From contig JAEUUT010000217.1 in the NCBI GenBank assembly GCA_016787415.1, positions 1-32,090 of the forward strand: a stretch of 32,090 bases of DNA. Reading direction: 5' to 3'. Shown here piece by piece: positions 30,158 through 32,090 of this stretch. The notes under the pieces were generated by a model that had not been told where the DNA came from, ran no database searches, and saw only the letters and a list, made by a program, of their open reading frames with translations. Numbering within the stretch: position 1 is the first letter of the stretch; each line of letters begins with the position of its first letter. The stretch is from Saprospiraceae bacterium. Lineage in GTDB: Bacteria; Bacteroidota; Bacteroidia; Chitinophagales; Saprospiraceae. A program made the translations under genes and the position numbers.

Positions 30158-30325
30158 GTTTTTTTTATGTGTTTTTGTGTTTTGGGGTTTTTGTGTTTTG
30201 GGGTTTTTATGTTTTGGAGGGCTTCGGGCTTGGCATTTGAAAAGTCAATTCCAATTTGAATGGATACCAGGCGCGAAGCCCACCAAAACACAAAAACACC
30301 CAAACACCAAAACACACCTTCTATA
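30158..30325. repeat. Imperfect inverted repeat, TGTTTTGGAGGGCTTCG family
   Basis: The left arm (30165-30240) has GTGTTTTGGGGTTTT words, then GGAGGGCTTCGGGCTTGGCATTTG. The right arm (30265-30315) has CGCGAAGCCCACC and AAAACACAAAAACACC words. It is the same family as 13156-13286 but with diverged arms. It lies between two co-directional genes and ends just before the response regulator ATG at 30329. Confidence 0.85.
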
Positions 30326-30328
30326 TCC

Positions 30329-31003
30329 ATGCGCATCCTATTGATAGAGGACGAAATTGCCATTGCCGGCTTCATCTCGGAAGGACTGGCAGAAGAGGGA
30401 TTTGCCGTGGATGTAGCCCACAATGGCAAAGAAGGCCTTGCTATGGCGCTCGATCACCTGGAAGAATACGATCTGTTGCTGCTCGACTGGATGCTGCCGG
30501 GCATGAGTGGCATCGAAATTTGCCGAAACATTCGCAAACAACGCCCCGCATTCCCTATTATATTTCTAACGGCACGGGATACTGTAGATGATGTGGTTTT
30601 TGGCCTGGAAACGGGCGCCAATGATTATCTGCGCAAACCCTTTGCCTTTGAAGAATTGCTGGCCCGCATACGCGTGTTATTGCGCAGCAGTGCAGGAGAG
30701 CAGACCGTTTTTCGACATAAAGACCTGGAACTCGACATCGCCCGACACCAGGTACTGAAATCGGGCGCACCCATCGAACTCACCCAGAAAGAATTTGCCT
30801 TACTCGAACTCTTGCTGCGCAACAAAGGAAAAGTGTGTCGACGCAGCAGGATTATTGAAAAAGTGTGGGATATTCATTTTGACCACGACACTGCCGTTAT
30901 CGATGTGTATATCAATGCCTTGAGAAAAAAACTGGATACGGCCGGCCAGGTTTCTTTTGTTCAAACCATCCGGGGCGTCGGATACCGGGTCAATGACGAC
31001 TGA
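30329..31003 (+). CDS. OmpR-family response regulator
   Basis: This encodes 224 residues from ATG 30329; an upstream start (30260) would begin inside the word repeat and is rejected. The receiver domain has the acidic pair E7/D8, the phospho-accepting D53 (LLLDWMLPG), T81 (FLTARD) and K103 (YLRKPF). The C-terminal winged helix (about 130-222) has LTQKEFALLELLLRNKGKV and the closing VQTIRGVGYRV, typical of the OmpR/PhoB group. The next gene, its kinase, begins with an ATG that overlaps the stop (TGATG), so the two form a translationally coupled pair. Ligand and targets are unknown. Confidence 0.95.
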   Translation: MRILLIEDEIAIAGFISEGLAEEGFAVDVAHNGKEGLAMALDHLEEYDLLLLDWMLPGMSGIEICRNIRKQRPAFPIIFLTARDTVDDVVFGLETGANDYLRKPFAFEELLARIRVLLRSSAGEQTVFRHKDLELDIARHQVLKSGAPIELTQKEFALLELLLRNKGKVCRRSRIIEKVWDIHFDHDTAVIDVYINALRKKLDTAGQVSFVQTIRGVGYRVNDD

Positions 31004-32090
31004 TGGAACTGAGTTTCAGAAATAGAATAGCGCTTTTTACGGCCACCGCCGCTGCTGTCACCATCGGCGTGGTATTCCTGCTGGTGTACGGCGTCGTATA
31101 TCAAACGGCGTACCGACACCTCGACGATGACATCCGGCAGGAAAAGGAAAAGTTTGTGCGCAACCTGGAATGGCAGGGCGACAGTATTTCTATCCGGCAT
31201 TCGCAAGAAGAAGAACTGGAATCAAACAACCAGGCAAATGTGAACCCGACCTTTCTTCAGTTGGTGTCTACGGATGGACGATTACTTTTCCGTTCTCCTA
31301 ATCTGAACGACGATTCGATGCAGATGAATCCTCATCGCGTATCTGAATCTTCTTTTTTTAATGTCCAAATGGGCAAACGCCGTGTTCGGGAGGGGCAATT
31401 TCCTATCCTGAATCGCCGTCAAAAAACGATCGGGCATCTACTGATCGGCATTTCCCGGGAAGAATCGGCTATTGTACTGCACAACTTGCGCAATACCCTG
31501 CTTGTCACCTTCCCGCTTTTGCTGATTGCCTTGTACTGGGCTACCGCTTTGCTGGCATTCAAAGGCATTGCACCGGTAAAACAATTAATCAAAGCCGCCA
31601 GCCGCATCAGGGAATCAAATATCAATGACAGGCTTCCAGTACCTGCCAACAGAGACGAAATACACCAGTTGGCTGTTACCATCAATGAGTTGCTGGAACG
31701 TATCGAGCGCGGCGTACAGCGCGAAAAACAGTTCACTGCCGACGCTTCTCATGAAATTCGCACCCCGCTGACGGCTATTCGGGGCATTCTGGAAGTGCTG
31801 ATTCGCAAAAAAAGACCCCCCGAACAATATGAAGAAAAAATCGGGCATGTCATACAGGAAGTCGACCGCCTGCATGCAATGTCCGAACAATTGCTGGCTG
31901 TGGCGCGCATGGAAAGCAATGCAATTCAGGTGCAAAAAAGTGCCCTTGCCCTGCTTCCTTTTTTCCAGGGCTTGGCCCAAAAATGGCAGCCGCGTCTGCA
32001 AGAAAAAAATATGACTTTGGAAGTCGACATTCCTGCTGCGGCTACTGTTTATTCAGATAGCACCCTGCTCCGGGTGATGGTGGATAACTT
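31003..32090 (+). CDS. Sensor histidine kinase, partial (cut by the window end)
   Basis: The 362 codons seen start at ATG 31003, overlapping the regulator's stop codon. A first membrane helix (about 9-31) is followed by a periplasmic domain of about 130 residues, then a second helix (about 164-184). A HAMP region (GIAPVKQLIKAASRI) leads to the H-box FTADASHEIRTPLTAI with His250 and the start of the ATPase domain, where the window ends. It is the classical kinase partner of the OmpR-type regulator just upstream. The reading frame is open to the last base, and the G-boxes lie outside. Confidence 0.95.
   Translation, partial: MELSFRNRIALFTATAAAVTIGVVFLLVYGVVYQTAYRHLDDDIRQEKEKFVRNLEWQGDSISIRHSQEEELESNNQANVNPTFLQLVSTDGRLLFRSPNLNDDSMQMNPHRVSESSFFNVQMGKRRVREGQFPILNRRQKTIGHLLIGISREESAIVLHNLRNTLLVTFPLLLIALYWATALLAFKGIAPVKQLIKAASRIRESNINDRLPVPANRDEIHQLAVTINELLERIERGVQREKQFTADASHEIRTPLTAIRGILEVLIRKKRPPEQYEEKIGHVIQEVDRLHAMSEQLLAVARMESNAIQVQKSALALLPFFQGLAQKWQPRLQEKNMTLEVDIPAAATVYSDSTLLRVMVDN

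Overview
The window looks like chromosomal DNA of a Bacteroidota bacterium, most likely from the Saprospiria (Haliscomenobacter/Lewinella-like). Visible evidence: promoters of the Bacteroidota type (-33 TTTG/TTG and -7 TAnnTTTG), a secreted FG-GAP protein with a type IX secretion (Por) sorting tail, an HU-CCDC81/SPOR protein, an ExbB-ExbD-TonB set with a glycine-rich TonB, many short lipoproteins, roughly even base composition, and intergenic low-complexity hairpins. The genus is an inference.

Layout. 1-2100: a repeat remnant, a small lipoprotein on the minus strand, then hemB (magnesium-type porphobilinogen synthase) behind a long leader with its own terminator hairpin. 2168-4885: rpmH-rnpA with an internal hairpin, a membrane-anchored glucosaminidase, and a second membrane protein with a possible decayed lysozyme-like core. 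5147-8849 (minus strand): a lipoprotein, a small membrane protein, and a tight operon of M50-like protease, orphan histidine kinase and queE. 8970-10421: a stand-alone effector-associated-domain (EAD11-like) protein, then a secreted msrB. 10705-12134 (minus): methylmalonyl-CoA epimerase and the HU/SPOR protein. 12450-13151: an NrtR-like regulator with a ruined Nudix box. 13310-15586 (minus): FG-GAP/T9SS protein. 15899-17846: a PaaY-like hexapeptide protein and an NtrY-like kinase. 18001-20259 (minus): exbB-exbD-tonB. 20489-23388: a lipoprotein with an NADase-type glycan-binding domain, overlapping a GT-C-like membrane protein. 23478-25355: a bacterial NLR-like NACHT ATPase carrying a short-period in-frame repeat. 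25535-28858 (minus): a small membrane protein and two YceI proteins around an outer-membrane barrel. 29033-30157: a ferritin-like/VIT1 fusion. 30329-end: an OmpR-type response regulator and its kinase, cut by the window edge.

The strongest unexplained signal is in the gaps. At least eight intergenic spaces are filled by long inverted repeats whose arms are nearly perfect (up to 64 of 64) and are built from short repeated words. Several unrelated word families share this same architecture. Half-copies and mosaics of two families also occur. One related-looking word array lies inside the NACHT gene. Some copies sit between convergent genes and could act as terminators, but others lie between divergent or co-directional genes, so termination alone does not explain them.

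No tRNA, rRNA, CRISPR array, transposase or integrase was recognised.
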